Origin: Saccharolobus shibatae B12
GTDB lineage: Archaea; Thermoproteota; Thermoprotei_A; Sulfolobales; Sulfolobaceae
NCBI RefSeq assembly: GCF_019175345.1
Contig: NZ_CP077717.1
Coordinates: 1,836,001-1,900,000, forward strand
DNA: 64,000 nt
Direction of reading: 5' to 3'
Shown here: positions 26,671-36,767 of the stretch, in pieces
How positions within the stretch are numbered: the first letter of the stretch is position 1
Layout: every line of letters starts with the position of its first letter
Translations under genes and position numbers: made by a program
Notes under the pieces: model-generated
The model's database searches: none
What the model was told of the DNA's origin: nothing
What the model saw: the letters and a program-made list of their open reading frames with translations, nothing else

Positions 26671-29028
26671 TTACTCATCAGACGCCATTCCTTTCTCTTT
26701 AAGAACTTTCCAAACTTTCCACGGCCATATCGGCATATCAATATGTTTAGCCCCTAAATCCCACAAAGCGTCAACCACTGCATTTACAAACGCTGCTGGA
26801 GATCCTACAGTAGCGGACTCACCAACTCCTTTAGCACCTAAAGGATGGTGTGGGGATGGCGTTACAGTCTTATCTAATTCCCATCTTGGTGTTTCAACTG
26901 CAGTAGGTATTAGGTATTCGGCGAAACTTCCACCGTAAATATTTCCGTTCTCGTCATAACGTATTTCCTCCATGAAGGCTGTACCGAAACCCATTGTTAG
27001 TGCTCCCATTATTTGTCCATCGACAATCACTGGATTTATTATATTACCACAGTCGTCAACAGCTACAAATCTCCTTACCTTAACCTGACCAGTTCCTTTA
27101 TCTACATCCACCACGCAGATATATGCTCCAAATGGGAATGTCATGTTTGGTGGGTTATAATACGTTACTGCCTCAAGCCCGGCTTCAATGTTGGGAGGTG
27201 GGTTAGTATATGCGGCAAGTGCAACATCCTGAATAGTTTTGTATTTATCTGGATATCCTTTAACATAAAACTTGCCCTTTTCAAACACTATATCCTCTTC
27301 TCTGGCTTCAAGTAGATGAGCTGCTATTTTCTTGGCCTTATCTAAAATCTTTCTAGAAGCTACAGCTGCAGCAGCACCTGCAGTGGGTGTACTACGACTT
27401 GCATAGGTACCTAAACCGTACGGACAAGTGTCAGTATCACCCTCTTCTACTATTATGTCTTCTACTGGAATACCTAATATTTCAGAGATAATTTGAGCGT
27501 ATGTTGTCTCATGTCCTTGACCTTGTGCTCGTGTTCCAAATCTGGCTATGACTTTTCCAGTGGGATGTATTCTAATTTCAGCACTATCAAACATCTTAAT
27601 CCCCACTATATCAAACAGATCAGCTGGACCAGCACCTACTATTTCAACAAAAGTGCTGATTCCTATGCCCATGAGCTCTCCCTTCTTTTTCTTCTCCTCT
27701 TGCTCCTTTCTCAGCTCATAGTACCCTATCTTCTCCATTGCTTTCTTTAACGCTGAGGCATAGTTTCCACTATCGTAAGTCCAACCAAGTGCTGATCTAT
27801 ATGGAAACTTCTCTGAAGGTATAAAGTTCTTTAATCTTAACTCTGCAGGATCCATACCCAATTCGTGGGCTAGAGTATCAACTAATCTTTCTATTGTATA
27901 AGAGGCCTCTGTTACCCTGAATGAACACCTATACGCTATACCCCCTGCTGGTTTATTAGTGTAAGCTCCAGTAACCTCAACGTACGCAGCTTTTATATCG
28001 TAAGCACCAGTGCAAATACTAAATAACCCTGCTGGGAATTTACTTGGATTCGCATCACCATAAAATGCTCCATGGTCACTTATTACCTTAATTCTAAGCC
28101 CCACGATAATACCATCCTTTTTAGCAGCCAACTCACCATGAATGTGGAAGTCTCTTGCAAATGCAGTACTTCTCATATCCTCAGACCTAGTATTTATCCA
28201 TTTAACTGGTCTTCCTAACTTTATTGATGCATAAGCGGATACCACGTATCCAGGATAAACGTAGACTTTACCACCGAAACCTCCTCCTATATCTGGTGAT
28301 ACTATCCTTATTTTATTTTCTGGAATTTTAGTTACTAGTGAAAAAACTGTCCTAACGACATGAGGAGCTTGAGTGGTCATCCATAGAGTTAACTTTCCAG
28401 AAACTGGATCATAATGTGCTATTGAACCAACTGGTTCCATATAGGCTACATGTAAACGTTGATAGTAGAAGTCTTGACTTACTACAATATCCGCTTCTTT
28501 AAATACCTTATCAGTTGCTTCTTTATCACCTGCTTCCCATCTAAATACTAGATTAGATTTCTTATCTGGTCTAACAATAGGGGAATTGGGCTCTAACGCT
28601 TTTTTAGGATCGGCTATTGGTTCTAACGGTTCGTATTCTATTTCCACTTGATTTGCCGCATCCATTGCAGCATACCTATCCTCAGCTATTATAGCTACTA
28701 CTTCTTGACCTTGAAATACTACCTTATCTGTTGGTAATACCATCATTTTATCTCCCATTAGAGTTGGGATCCATGCTAACCCTGCCTTATCTAGCTCTTC
28801 TCCAGTAATTATATCGATAACTCCTGGTATAGACTTAGCCTTCTCGACGTTGATTTTCTTTATTTTAGCATGAGCGTAAGGACTTCTCACGAAAACTAGA
28901 TACGCCATATTAGGTAGTTTTATATCGTCAACGTAAGTCCCTTTACCCATTAAGAACCTGACATCCTCTTTACGCCTTATCTTATGTCCCATACCGTGAA
29001 CTCCTGTTGGTGGTAAAGTTTCTTCCAT
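26671..29028 (-). CDS. coxL: Form I aerobic CO dehydrogenase large (Mo-Cu) subunit
   Basis: 785 aa. The active-site loop reads AYRCSFR (cysteine at residue 368), the signature that separates form I CO dehydrogenases from form II enzymes (AYRGAGR) and other xanthine-oxidase relatives; this cysteine binds the copper of the [CuSMoO2] centre. Other marks are DIGGGFGGK (about 246-254), a Q-rich molybdopterin segment (GTRAQGQGHETTY) and the catalytic glutamate in GVGES (E737). Length and the whole N-terminal region agree with bacterial CoxL. It lies one base after coxS and is followed by coxD/coxE, so the locus looks complete. Expected reaction: CO + H2O to CO2 + 2 H+ + 2 e-, at the membrane or in the cytoplasm. 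Confidence 0.92.
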   Translation of the reverse strand: MEETLPPTGVHGMGHKIRRKEDVRFLMGKGTYVDDIKLPNMAYLVFVRSPYAHAKIKKINVEKAKSIPGVIDIITGEELDKAGLAWIPTLMGDKMMVLPTDKVVFQGQEVVAIIAEDRYAAMDAANQVEIEYEPLEPIADPKKALEPNSPIVRPDKKSNLVFRWEAGDKEATDKVFKEADIVVSQDFYYQRLHVAYMEPVGSIAHYDPVSGKLTLWMTTQAPHVVRTVFSLVTKIPENKIRIVSPDIGGGFGGKVYVYPGYVVSAYASIKLGRPVKWINTRSEDMRSTAFARDFHIHGELAAKKDGIIVGLRIKVISDHGAFYGDANPSKFPAGLFSICTGAYDIKAAYVEVTGAYTNKPAGGIAYRCSFRVTEASYTIERLVDTLAHELGMDPAELRLKNFIPSEKFPYRSALGWTYDSGNYASALKKAMEKIGYYELRKEQEEKKKKGELMGIGISTFVEIVGAGPADLFDIVGIKMFDSAEIRIHPTGKVIARFGTRAQGQGHETTYAQIISEILGIPVEDIIVEEGDTDTCPYGLGTYASRSTPTAGAAAAVASRKILDKAKKIAAHLLEAREEDIVFEKGKFYVKGYPDKYKTIQDVALAAYTNPPPNIEAGLEAVTYYNPPNMTFPFGAYICVVDVDKGTGQVKVRRFVAVDDCGNIINPVIVDGQIMGALTMGFGTAFMEEIRYDENGNIYGGSFAEYLIPTAVETPRWELDKTVTPSPHHPLGAKGVGESATVGSPAAFVNAVVDALWDLGAKHIDMPIWPWKVWKVLKEKGMASDE

Positions 29029-29029
29029 C

Positions 29030-29521
29030 CTAACCTACCTCCCTCATTTTCTCAGCAGCGTATTTTATGGCTTCAACTATATTTTGATAGCCAGTACATC
29101 TGCACAAATTTCCAGAAATACCCCATCTTATCTCTTCCTCCGTAGGATTTGGATTCCTTTTAAGTAATTGATATGCAGCCATTATCATCCCTGGAGTGCA
29201 ATAACCACATTGTAGTCCATGCTTAACCCAAAATCCTTCTTGTATTGGATGTAATTTGCCATCTTTAGCTAGACCCTCTATAGTTAGTACTTCCTTTCCA
29301 TTAGCTTGAACCGCAAATATGGTACATGACTTTGCTGCTTTACCAGTGAGAATTATCGTACAAGCACCACAATTTGTTGTATCACATCCTATATGAGTTC
29401 CAGTCAGTCCTGCAATCTCTCTAATGAAATGTACTAGTAGTAACCTAGGCTCTATATCAGCCTCATATGGCTTTCCATTAATTGTTATTTTCACGTGAAC
29501 CTTCTGAGCCATTTCAACCAC
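29030..29521 (-). CDS. coxS: CO dehydrogenase small [2Fe-2S] subunit
   Basis: 163 aa. The N-terminal plant-type ferredoxin domain has [11 protein letters not shown] and a fourth cysteine in [12 protein letters not shown]; the C-terminal helical domain holds the second cluster motif, QCGYCTPGM and GNLCRCTGY. This eight-cysteine arrangement is diagnostic for the small subunits of xanthine-oxidase family enzymes, and FAVQANG is close to bacterial form I CoxS. It overlaps coxM by 8 bases and precedes coxL by one base. Confidence 0.92.
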   Translation of the reverse strand: MVEMAQKVHVKITINGKPYEADIEPRLLLVHFIREIAGLTGTHIGCDTTNCGACTIILTGKAAKSCTIFAVQANGKEVLTIEGLAKDGKLHPIQEGFWVKHGLQCGYCTPGMIMAAYQLLKRNPNPTEEEIRWGISGNLCRCTGYQNIVEAIKYAAEKMREVG

Positions 29522-30392
29522 CTCCCAATACCCTTCTTAGACTGTATTTAATTGCCCTTACTGTCAGCACCCCGGCCATTGCCTTCTTGTACTCTCCTGG
29601 TGGGCCAAAGGGTTCTTCGGCTGGCGTAATCTCTTCAGTGACTATTTTTCCAACTTGCTTTATTAGGCTATCATTTATCTTATTTCCCTTCAATAACTCC
29701 TCAGCTTTAGTTACTTTAACTGGGTTGTTAGCGGCTCCTCCTATTGCGATCCCAGCCTCCTTAACGGTACCATCATAATCTAAGGATAGGTTGACTGCAG
29801 TGGAAACTATAGCGAAATCTCCAACTCTTCTCTCTAATTTTATATAATGACCTCCATTTCTAGGTTGAGGAATTGGGATTCTCACCTCAGTCAGAATCTC
29901 ATCCGGTCTTAGTGCAGTTTGGAAGGGCCCTAAGAAGAAATCCCTCGCTTTAATAACCCTACTCCCAGAGAGACTAGTAGCAACAAACTCAGCATTATAT
30001 GCTAGCATTACGGCGGGTAAATTATTTCCTGGGTGATTATAGCACACATTTCCTCCAACTGTTCCCCAATTCCTAACTATTGGATCAGCTAGATGCTTAA
30101 CAGCTTCATGAAGTAATGGATACTTAGTTTTTATCAAATCTGAGAACTCCAGGTCAGAATACCTAGTAAGGGCACCTATTCTTAAATATCCATCAGATTC
30201 ATTAACATATGAGAGATTAGGTATGTTATTGACGTCAATTATATACTTAGGAGAGACTATCCTTAATTTCATTGCTATTATCAAGCTCTGTCCACCAGCT
30301 AATACCTTAGCCTCTTCGCCATACTTGGAAAGAAGCTCTAATGCTTCGTTGAGGTTACTTGGAGCATAATAGTCGAATGGTGGAGGATACAC
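29514..30392 (-). CDS. coxM: CO dehydrogenase medium FAD subunit
   Basis: 292 aa, GTG start. FAD pyrophosphate-binding loops are AGGQSL (about 32-37) and [13 protein letters not shown] (about 111-123), and the C-terminal CO-dehydrogenase flavoprotein domain follows. A TATA-like tattaaata (near 30410-30418) lies about 22-25 bases before the start, making this the first gene of coxM-coxS-coxL. The gene order is the standard one for form I CO dehydrogenases. Confidence 0.92.
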   Translation of the reverse strand: MYPPPFDYYAPSNLNEALELLSKYGEEAKVLAGGQSLIIAMKLRIVSPKYIIDVNNIPNLSYVNESDGYLRIGALTRYSDLEFSDLIKTKYPLLHEAVKHLADPIVRNWGTVGGNVCYNHPGNNLPAVMLAYNAEFVATSLSGSRVIKARDFFLGPFQTALRPDEILTEVRIPIPQPRNGGHYIKLERRVGDFAIVSTAVNLSLDYDGTVKEAGIAIGGAANNPVKVTKAEELLKGNKINDSLIKQVGKIVTEEITPAEEPFGPPGEYKKAMAGVLTVRAIKYSLRRVLGGG

Positions 30393-30460
30393 TTATCTCA
30401 CTATTTAATACTCAGTCTATCCGCATAAAAAGATAATTATATCTAATAATACATATTTCA

Positions 30461-31345
30461 TTATTTAACATATATTTGAGGATTACCATCGAATTTATCT
30501 TTACAATATTTACTACAGAAATAGTATACTTTACCTCTAAAAGTTGAATAATAAGGAACTGACTTAGAGACCGTCATCCCACAAACTGGATCAACAATCT
30601 CCTCACTTTCCTCTTTCTTGCTAATCATCTCTTTAGTATTTGAAATCTTAACTATTTCAGCCAAAACACTTAACGCTATTTCTTCTGGTGAAATAGCGTG
30701 TATATCTATTCCTGCAGGAACTTTAATTCTAGTAAGAGACTCTTCCTTATATCCCTTATTATGTAGATATGAAAGTAAGTCCTCTCCCCTTCTCTTTCCA
30801 GCTACAACTCCAATATACCTTATCCCAGAATTTAGAAGACTTTCCGCAAATTCATGATCTTTCTCACCCATGGTAGCTATCACAGCAAAGGTATTTCTAG
30901 TTATCTTTACATTTGCTAACTCATTTGCACTCTCTAACTTTATTATAATGAAGCCAAGCATCTCTCCTAAACTCTGAATGTAACGCGTTATAGGGTTATT
31001 TCCAACTAAAATAAGTCTTTTCTTAGATATAACGGGTTCTATATATAAATAGACAACTCCTCCATGACAAGTATTTAAATTCAAATATTTGATTTGACCA
31101 TTTTCTATTGCCTCTAACGAGTACCTTATTATATCATCCTTAGTACAGAATCCTCCTATCCATCCCTCAAAGCTTCCATCACTCTTAACTATTAGCTTAT
31201 TACCGGGCTTTAATGAACTAGGACCTTCTGTTTTTATTACTTCAACTATTGCAAACTCTTCTTCGTTTTCAATCAACTCCTTAACCCTATTTATAAACTT
31301 ATAAGAATGGCCAAAGTAGCTATTGCTCTTTTCTTCATACATCAT
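30461..31345 (-). CDS. XdhC/CoxI-like maturation protein fused to a YHS domain
   Basis: 294 aa. The first 75 residues carry the XdhC/CoxI signature ending EGWIGGFC; residues about 110-240 form a Rossmann-like domain (LILVGNNPITRYI) with SPEEIALSVLAEIV. XdhC proteins bind molybdenum cofactor and help its sulfuration before insertion. After a linker, residues about 250-294 are a YHS (TRASH-like) metal-binding domain: DPVCGMTV and YYFCSKYCKDKF. The fusion suggests a metal, perhaps copper, handled together with the cofactor. It stands directly upstream of coxM with its own promoter region. Confidence 0.82.
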   Translation of the reverse strand: MMYEEKSNSYFGHSYKFINRVKELIENEEEFAIVEVIKTEGPSSLKPGNKLIVKSDGSFEGWIGGFCTKDDIIRYSLEAIENGQIKYLNLNTCHGGVVYLYIEPVISKKRLILVGNNPITRYIQSLGEMLGFIIIKLESANELANVKITRNTFAVIATMGEKDHEFAESLLNSGIRYIGVVAGKRRGEDLLSYLHNKGYKEESLTRIKVPAGIDIHAISPEEIALSVLAEIVKISNTKEMISKKEESEEIVDPVCGMTVSKSVPYYSTFRGKVYYFCSKYCKDKFDGNPQIYVK

Positions 31346-31429
31346 TATAAGTTAATATAAAAATAAGACTATTTAAATTTAATCGCGCTATGTTTGAAAA
31401 ATAATAAACAAGATTCCACTCTATTTATC

Positions 31430-32251
31430 TTAGCTAGTCATCGTTAAGTACACTCCTATTAGTGTTATTGCAGAACCAATTATTTGAATAGGTGTTGGAA
31501 CTTCTCTAAAGAAAGCGAAAGACAATACGTAGGCCATTATCGGAACTAACAACGATCCTGAGCCAGCCTTTACACTTCCTAAATATCTAACAGCGTTAAA
31601 CCAGAAATAGAATCCTCCCACTTGTGCAATTAATCCTAGTGCTATTAGCAATCCCACGTTTATTACGCTGAGCACGAAATGATATCCAACTGGCGTTAGG
31701 AGTAATAGGATAGGAAGTGAAGTAACACCCATAAATGCGTTCAATTTCACTAAATCTTCTTTAACTAAATTCCTTCTATAATATACTGTACCAATTGCCC
31801 ATATCACGCCTCCTAGTAAACCAAATAATAGTCCTAAATTAAATGATAGGAACGCTGAGGCTGTTACTCCTATTACGCCTAAAATTATTCCAATTATTCC
31901 TCTCATCTTAACTTTAGTTCCCATGATCATCTCTATTATAAGGATGAATAGCGGTTGAGTATAGATCATAACTGCAACTAAACCGGGGTTTGAAGAGAAA
32001 TAAACGCCTAAGTTCAAAAAGGTTAACAATCCCACAAAGTTAAACAGACCGTTAATGAATTGCTTCACACCTAATGAAAGACCCTTGCCTAACAATATGA
32101 AAAATACACTACCAATAGCAACTCTAACCACACTAACTATCATTGGCGAGGAATAAACTGTAATTAGTTTAGTTAAAGGATATGAAAGCCCCCAAACTAT
32201 GGCTACTGGGATCATCCATTTTATAAAGAGATATGCCGTACGGGATGACAT
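31430..32251 (-). CDS. DMT/EamA-type membrane transporter
   Basis: 273 aa, nearly all hydrophobic, with about ten transmembrane segments in two repeats. GLSYPLTKL near the N-terminus and AIGTVYYRRNL and GSGSLLVPIMAYVLSFAFFREVPTPIQIIG near the middle and end fit the EamA family (drug/metabolite transporters). Substrate cannot be read from sequence. Same strand as, and upstream of, the cox genes, but separated by about 85 bases. Confidence 0.82.
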   Translation of the reverse strand: MSSRTAYLFIKWMIPVAIVWGLSYPLTKLITVYSSPMIVSVVRVAIGSVFFILLGKGLSLGVKQFINGLFNFVGLLTFLNLGVYFSSNPGLVAVMIYTQPLFILIIEMIMGTKVKMRGIIGIILGVIGVTASAFLSFNLGLLFGLLGGVIWAIGTVYYRRNLVKEDLVKLNAFMGVTSLPILLLLTPVGYHFVLSVINVGLLIALGLIAQVGGFYFWFNAVRYLGSVKAGSGSLLVPIMAYVLSFAFFREVPTPIQIIGSAITLIGVYLTMTS

Positions 32252-32317
32252 AGGGAAAGATTATACATATTAAGTAAAAAAGATTACCGTTAACTGCTAA
32301 ACTAATTTGAAATAGAG

Positions 32318-33541
<1,224 letters not shown>

Positions 33542-33547
33542 AATAAT

Positions 33548-33585
33548 AAACTTGTTAAGGATTATTATAAACCTTAAGTTTAAGG
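33548..33585 (-). promoter_or_regulatory. Promoter region of the second reductase with island motif and a palindrome
   Basis: aaacttgtta (33548-33557) lies only 7 bases before the ATG, between it and a TATA-like tttataata; in the island the motif is upstream of the TATA box, so here it would block rather than activate. Further out, accttaagtttaaggt (33571-33586) is a perfect inverted repeat (ACCTTAA-gt-TTAAGGT). Both are candidates for operator sites. Confidence 0.4.
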
Positions 33586-33658
33586 TGGTTTATATTCTCC
33601 TTATAATTCCGCTTTCTAAACTCTAATTCCGTTTTATAGTAAACTAGTTTATATACTG

Positions 33659-33784
33659 TGCTTTGTTGAATCCTTCGATTTTCTTAGGCGTCAAGCTCGT
33701 TAAATTTTCTTAAATTCAAAATCAAGCGTTGATTTAAAAGTAAGCTTAACGTTAAATTAGATAAAAATTGAAGCAATCCACAAA
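33659..33784 (-). repeat. MITE family 2, copy 2
   Basis: About 126 bp, reverse complement of 20731-20854 over its full length with scattered differences; ends are tgctttgttgaatcc and gcaatccacaaa. Lies in the 346-base gap between the reductase and the YHS-SelW gene; the rest of that gap holds the promoters of the two genes. Confidence 0.7.
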
Positions 33785-33887
33785 ACATTATATATTGAAA
33801 TTATGGGTTGATTATTAATATAAGTACATTAAGGAAGTTGAAAGTATTTTGGGAAAGTTTTATAATTTACCAATCCTTCCTTAGTTT

Positions 33888-34289
33888 ATGCAAGATCCCG
33901 TTTGTAAGATGGAAGTTGAGAACACTACGCCCTATAGAATAAACTATAAGGGTATAACGTACTATTTCTGTTCTAAAGGATGTTTAGACGAGTTTAAGGT
34001 TAATCCCACTAAATACGTCTCACCAGCTGATCTGAATAAGAAAATTGACGTTAAGATAGTTTACTGCAGGCCTTGCAAGTATATGGACAGAGCGTTAAAT
34101 CTGGCAAGAGATATTCTATCCTATTTTGAGGAGGCCAATGTTGAACTAGTCCAAGGTGATAGGGGAATACTAGATATATATGTTAATGATGAGTTAGTAT
34201 TTTCTAGATATATAGAAAAAAGGTTCCCAGAAAGTGAGGAGATTCTAAAAAGTATAGGTCAAAAATTACAACTTGCCAGACAATCTTAG
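33888..34289 (+). CDS. YHS domain fused to a SelW/Rdx-like thioredoxin-fold domain
   Basis: 133 aa. Residues 1-45 are a YHS metal-binding domain ([20 protein letters not shown]). Residues 55-130 match the Rdx (SelT/SelW/SelH) family: [19 protein letters not shown], with a CxxC redox motif, and [24 protein letters not shown]-like element (33858-33868) lies about 25 bases before the ATG. The pairing of a metal-binding and a redox motif suggests metal reduction or thiol chemistry on a bound metal. Its YHS domain resembles the one on the XdhC fusion at 30461. Confidence 0.72.
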   Translation: MQDPVCKMEVENTTPYRINYKGITYYFCSKGCLDEFKVNPTKYVSPADLNKKIDVKIVYCRPCKYMDRALNLARDILSYFEEANVELVQGDRGILDIYVNDELVFSRYIEKRFPESEEILKSIGQKLQLARQS

Positions 34290-34526
34290 GATATCCTCTA
34301 TAATTCTTTCAATGTCTTTAACATCACTATAATTCTTTTTTATATCTTCTATTGTCATCTTCTTTTCTGTAAGATGTTTAACTAGAACGTCAGTGGCTAT
34401 TTTAGTTAAGATATCAACATCTATCTTGTATTTATCTTTTAACTGTCTTACTGCCTCATCTACTGTACACATTTTAACGTCAGTAGGAGCTGATAACCCC
34501 TTAAGGTCTTTTAATTTCCAACTCAT
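34266..34526 (-). CDS. Small helical protein of unknown function
   Basis: 86 aa. Predominantly charged and helical, with [27 protein letters not shown] in the middle; no catalytic motif recognised. Its 3' end overlaps the convergent YHS-SelW gene by 24 bases. Codon use and the single-domain look favour a real gene, and a helix-rich adaptor or DNA-binding role is possible but unsupported. Confidence 0.6.
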   Translation of the reverse strand: MSWKLKDLKGLSAPTDVKMCTVDEAVRQLKDKYKIDVDILTKIATDVLVKHLTEKKMTIEDIKKNYSDVKDIERIIEDILRLSGKL

Positions 34527-34568
34527 TATAGGAGATATTGTTTACAGAAGTTAAAATCCTTTTTCTCC

Positions 34569-34645
34569 AATGTGCTTTGTTAATTTGTTCAATTTATTTC
34601 ATAAAAGTGATAAGGTGTAAGATGATTTTTCATATTTGGTATATT
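34569..34645 (+). repeat. Interspersed repeat related to MITE family 2
   Basis: gctttgttaatttgttcaat and the next 40 bases match, with changes, the reverse complement of about 38160-38246 (tttgttgatttgttcaat). The gctttgttga end also resembles that of MITE family 2. The rest of the gap to 34937 is A/T-rich and shows no gene. Confidence 0.5.
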
Positions 34646-34937
34646 AATTTTGAATTTTTCAAATCAATGATCTAACACTTGGAGCATAACCAACTAAAGA
34701 GTTAGCCAAGTAGAGTGTGCTGTAAGTTCAATGAAAATTAATATATAACGCTCAAGGACTCATAATAAGTATTAATGGGACATGAATTTGAGTGTTAAGG
34801 AGGTATCGCTGTTATGTTATAAATCTTATTTCGGCAAATTAGAATCGTCACTTCAATTAAAATTTATAATCTGTTAAATAGAGGGGCTGTCTAACAACAT
34901 AATAACAGTTTATTACACTTTCTTCATACTCGGGAAT

Positions 34938-36290
34938 TTAACCTTTTAATCTGAAAACCTCCTTTCCTTCCCCTAATTCGTAGCATAATACGTTACCATT
35001 ACATTTCGTAATCGATTTGGCAAACACACCGTAATACTCCTCCTTTCCCTTTTCGTTAATTTTCGACATTACCCTTTTCATCTTCCACAATAAAGGTTTA
35101 ACTTCAACATTTTCACTCCACTTTACTTCTCCTAGAAATATAGCCCTTTCGCCTTCTAAAACTATATCAATTTCTTCTCCCTTATGAGAATAGAAGGAAA
35201 CGAGATTGTAATTAAAAGGAAGTCTGATCATCTTTCTTCTCAGTAAATCCTTGACTAATTTTTCAAACTTAAAGGAATAATACTCGTCAAAATTACTCTT
35301 ACTAATAACCTCATCGACCATGTCTATCTCTAAATAATTCAGATTGTCGTAAACGAATTTGAACCAGAAATCAAAGAAGTTATCACTAATTTCGTACCAA
35401 CCCTTCTTCTTTCCATAAGGGATTACCCTACTAATAATTCCGTTTTCTTCCAATCTATCTAAATAAGCTGTGAGATTACTCCTATCAATTCCGGTGTAAT
35501 TCGAAATTAATGAGATAGTAGTATACCCTTTGGAAATAGCTCTTAATATACTGAGATAAACTCTCTGTTCCCTAAATTCTTCCCTAAGAAGAAATAATGG
35601 TTCATCATAAAGTATACTACCCTTGCTCATTATCTTTTCTTTAACGTTCTCCTCAATACTCTTTCTTTCATCAAACTGAAGAATATAGAATGGTATTCCT
35701 CCTACTATGCTCCATATTTTAACTAGATCTACTATATTCTTCGAAGGGAAGAAGTCAGAAAGGTAGGGAAACGAAATTTCATCAACTCTCCAACTCCCTG
35801 TTCTTCTACCGTATAAAGGAGATTTGTTGGATAAAACCTCATTCTCCATCATACCGATACTTGAACCCGTGAGAATCAAGAAAATTTTACTATCCTTTAA
35901 TTTCTCATCCCAGGCCCTCTGAATTAGCGAAGTGATACTTCTCTCACTTTCAATTAAATACTGAAATTCGTCTAGTGCTAAAACAATCTTCCCCATAACC
36001 TCATCCGCAAAGTACATCAAAAGTTCGTCTAGGCTAACATTTAGTGACTTAAAATAAGCCTTTCCGGTAAATGATGCAAACTCTTCTTTAAGTCTATTAA
36101 CGTTACTTGCTAAACCGTCAGAAGTACACAAATGGTAAATCGCTTTTTTCCCTTTGATGAATTGTTTAATTATCTCGGTCTTTCCAATCCTCCTCCTTCC
36201 GTAAATTATTATTAATTGAGCCTTATCCTCTCTGTACCTATCTTCCAAAAATTTCAACTCTCTTTCTCTATCAATAAAAAGTGGTATCAC
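34938..36290 (-). CDS. Archaeal AAA ATPase with DUF234 (nuclease-like) C-terminus
   Basis: 450 aa, GTG start. N-terminal P-loop YGRRRIGKTEII, Walker B KIVLALDEFQYLI, sensor TGSSIGMME and YGRRTG. A winged helix (GYTTISLISNYTGIDRSNLTAYLDRL) lies at about residues 260-300. The C-terminal DUF234 region holds EIDIVLEGE and FLGEVKWS, the D-(x)n-ExK arrangement of PD-(D/E)xK nucleases. Members are common in crenarchaea and may act in DNA-related defence or maintenance. A perfect 10-bp inverted repeat surrounds the start codon. Confidence 0.88.
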   Translation of the reverse strand: MIPLFIDRERELKFLEDRYREDKAQLIIIYGRRRIGKTEIIKQFIKGKKAIYHLCTSDGLASNVNRLKEEFASFTGKAYFKSLNVSLDELLMYFADEVMGKIVLALDEFQYLIESERSITSLIQRAWDEKLKDSKIFLILTGSSIGMMENEVLSNKSPLYGRRTGSWRVDEISFPYLSDFFPSKNIVDLVKIWSIVGGIPFYILQFDERKSIEENVKEKIMSKGSILYDEPLFLLREEFREQRVYLSILRAISKGYTTISLISNYTGIDRSNLTAYLDRLEENGIISRVIPYGKKKGWYEISDNFFDFWFKFVYDNLNYLEIDMVDEVISKSNFDEYYSFKFEKLVKDLLRRKMIRLPFNYNLVSFYSHKGEEIDIVLEGERAIFLGEVKWSENVEVKPLLWKMKRVMSKINEKGKEEYYGVFAKSITKCNGNVLCYELGEGKEVFRLKG

Positions 36291-36315
36291 AATTATAATA
36301 ATCTAGATACCACTT
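36279..36315. promoter_or_regulatory. 10-bp perfect inverted repeat over the ATPase start
   Basis: aagtggtatc (36279-36288) and gataccactt (36306-36315) are exact reverse complements separated by 17 bases. The first arm overlaps the GTG start codon and the second lies in the promoter. This is a candidate autoregulatory site, perhaps bound by the ATPase's own winged helix. Confidence 0.5.
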
Positions 36316-36434
36316 ATTAAACTATCGTAAAAGGGAAGAAAAATGATGATAAAAGGGAAAGAACAAAAAGCGTGTCAACAAATTGTATTGAATGGAAAAT
36401 AAGCCGTTTTTAGGTAAGAGAGAAAAATTATATA

Positions 36435-36502
36435 ATTTTTTAACTTAATGGGGGTTAAGGGAGCGAAAGTACCCGTGACGGAGGGATGAATACCCCTTTA
36501 TA
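36435..36502 (+). other. G-rich hairpin module A, possible transposon right end
   Basis: A short, unusually GC-rich stretch in an A/T-rich gap: gggggttaagggagcg, tacccgtgacggaggg and gaatacccc, able to pair as short stems. Its final gaatacccc resembles the end of the next module (gaatcc). It may be the right end of a further minimal IS200/605-like element, but the evidence is weak. Confidence 0.3.
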
Positions 36503-36767
36503 GAAACGTTTTTATATTTGTATGTCAAAATTTTCTTAAACCTTGTAAGAGCTGGGTCAGTACCCTCGGGACTGGGGGGATCTTAAGCCTGTGGAGAGAA
36601 AACCCTCCGTACCCCTCTTCCACACGGGGCATTACAGAACGGTTCCGTTCGATGGGACCTCCGCTGTGGGTAAAGGGGGATCGAGGTTTCTCTGAGAAGC
36701 AGGAAATCTCCATCGCGAGGTGAAGATGCCCCGTCCTAGGAGTGGGCTGAATCCTTTTTCACATTAA
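36503..36767 (+). mobile_element. Minimal IS200/605-like module B: promoter plus TnpB C-terminal/omega-RNA remnant
   Basis: A strong BRE/TATA (gaaacgtttttatattt) opens the unit. From 36549 one frame reads to the TAA at 36765-36767, with one TGA (36693-36695), including WGDLKPVERKPSVPLF, DGTSAVGKGGSRF and EAGNLHREVKMPRPRSG; LKPVER and EAGN are typical of the C-terminal end of archaeal TnpB proteins, which overlaps the omega-RNA. GC is far above the surroundings, and ggggcat/atgcccc can pair across the module. The TnpB body is absent, so this looks like a deletion derivative that could still make an RNA. Confidence 0.5.

Noticed and set aside
27013-27315. 100-aa plus-strand frame inside coxL
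   Set aside because: Antisense shadow of a well-supported gene, without promoter or motif.
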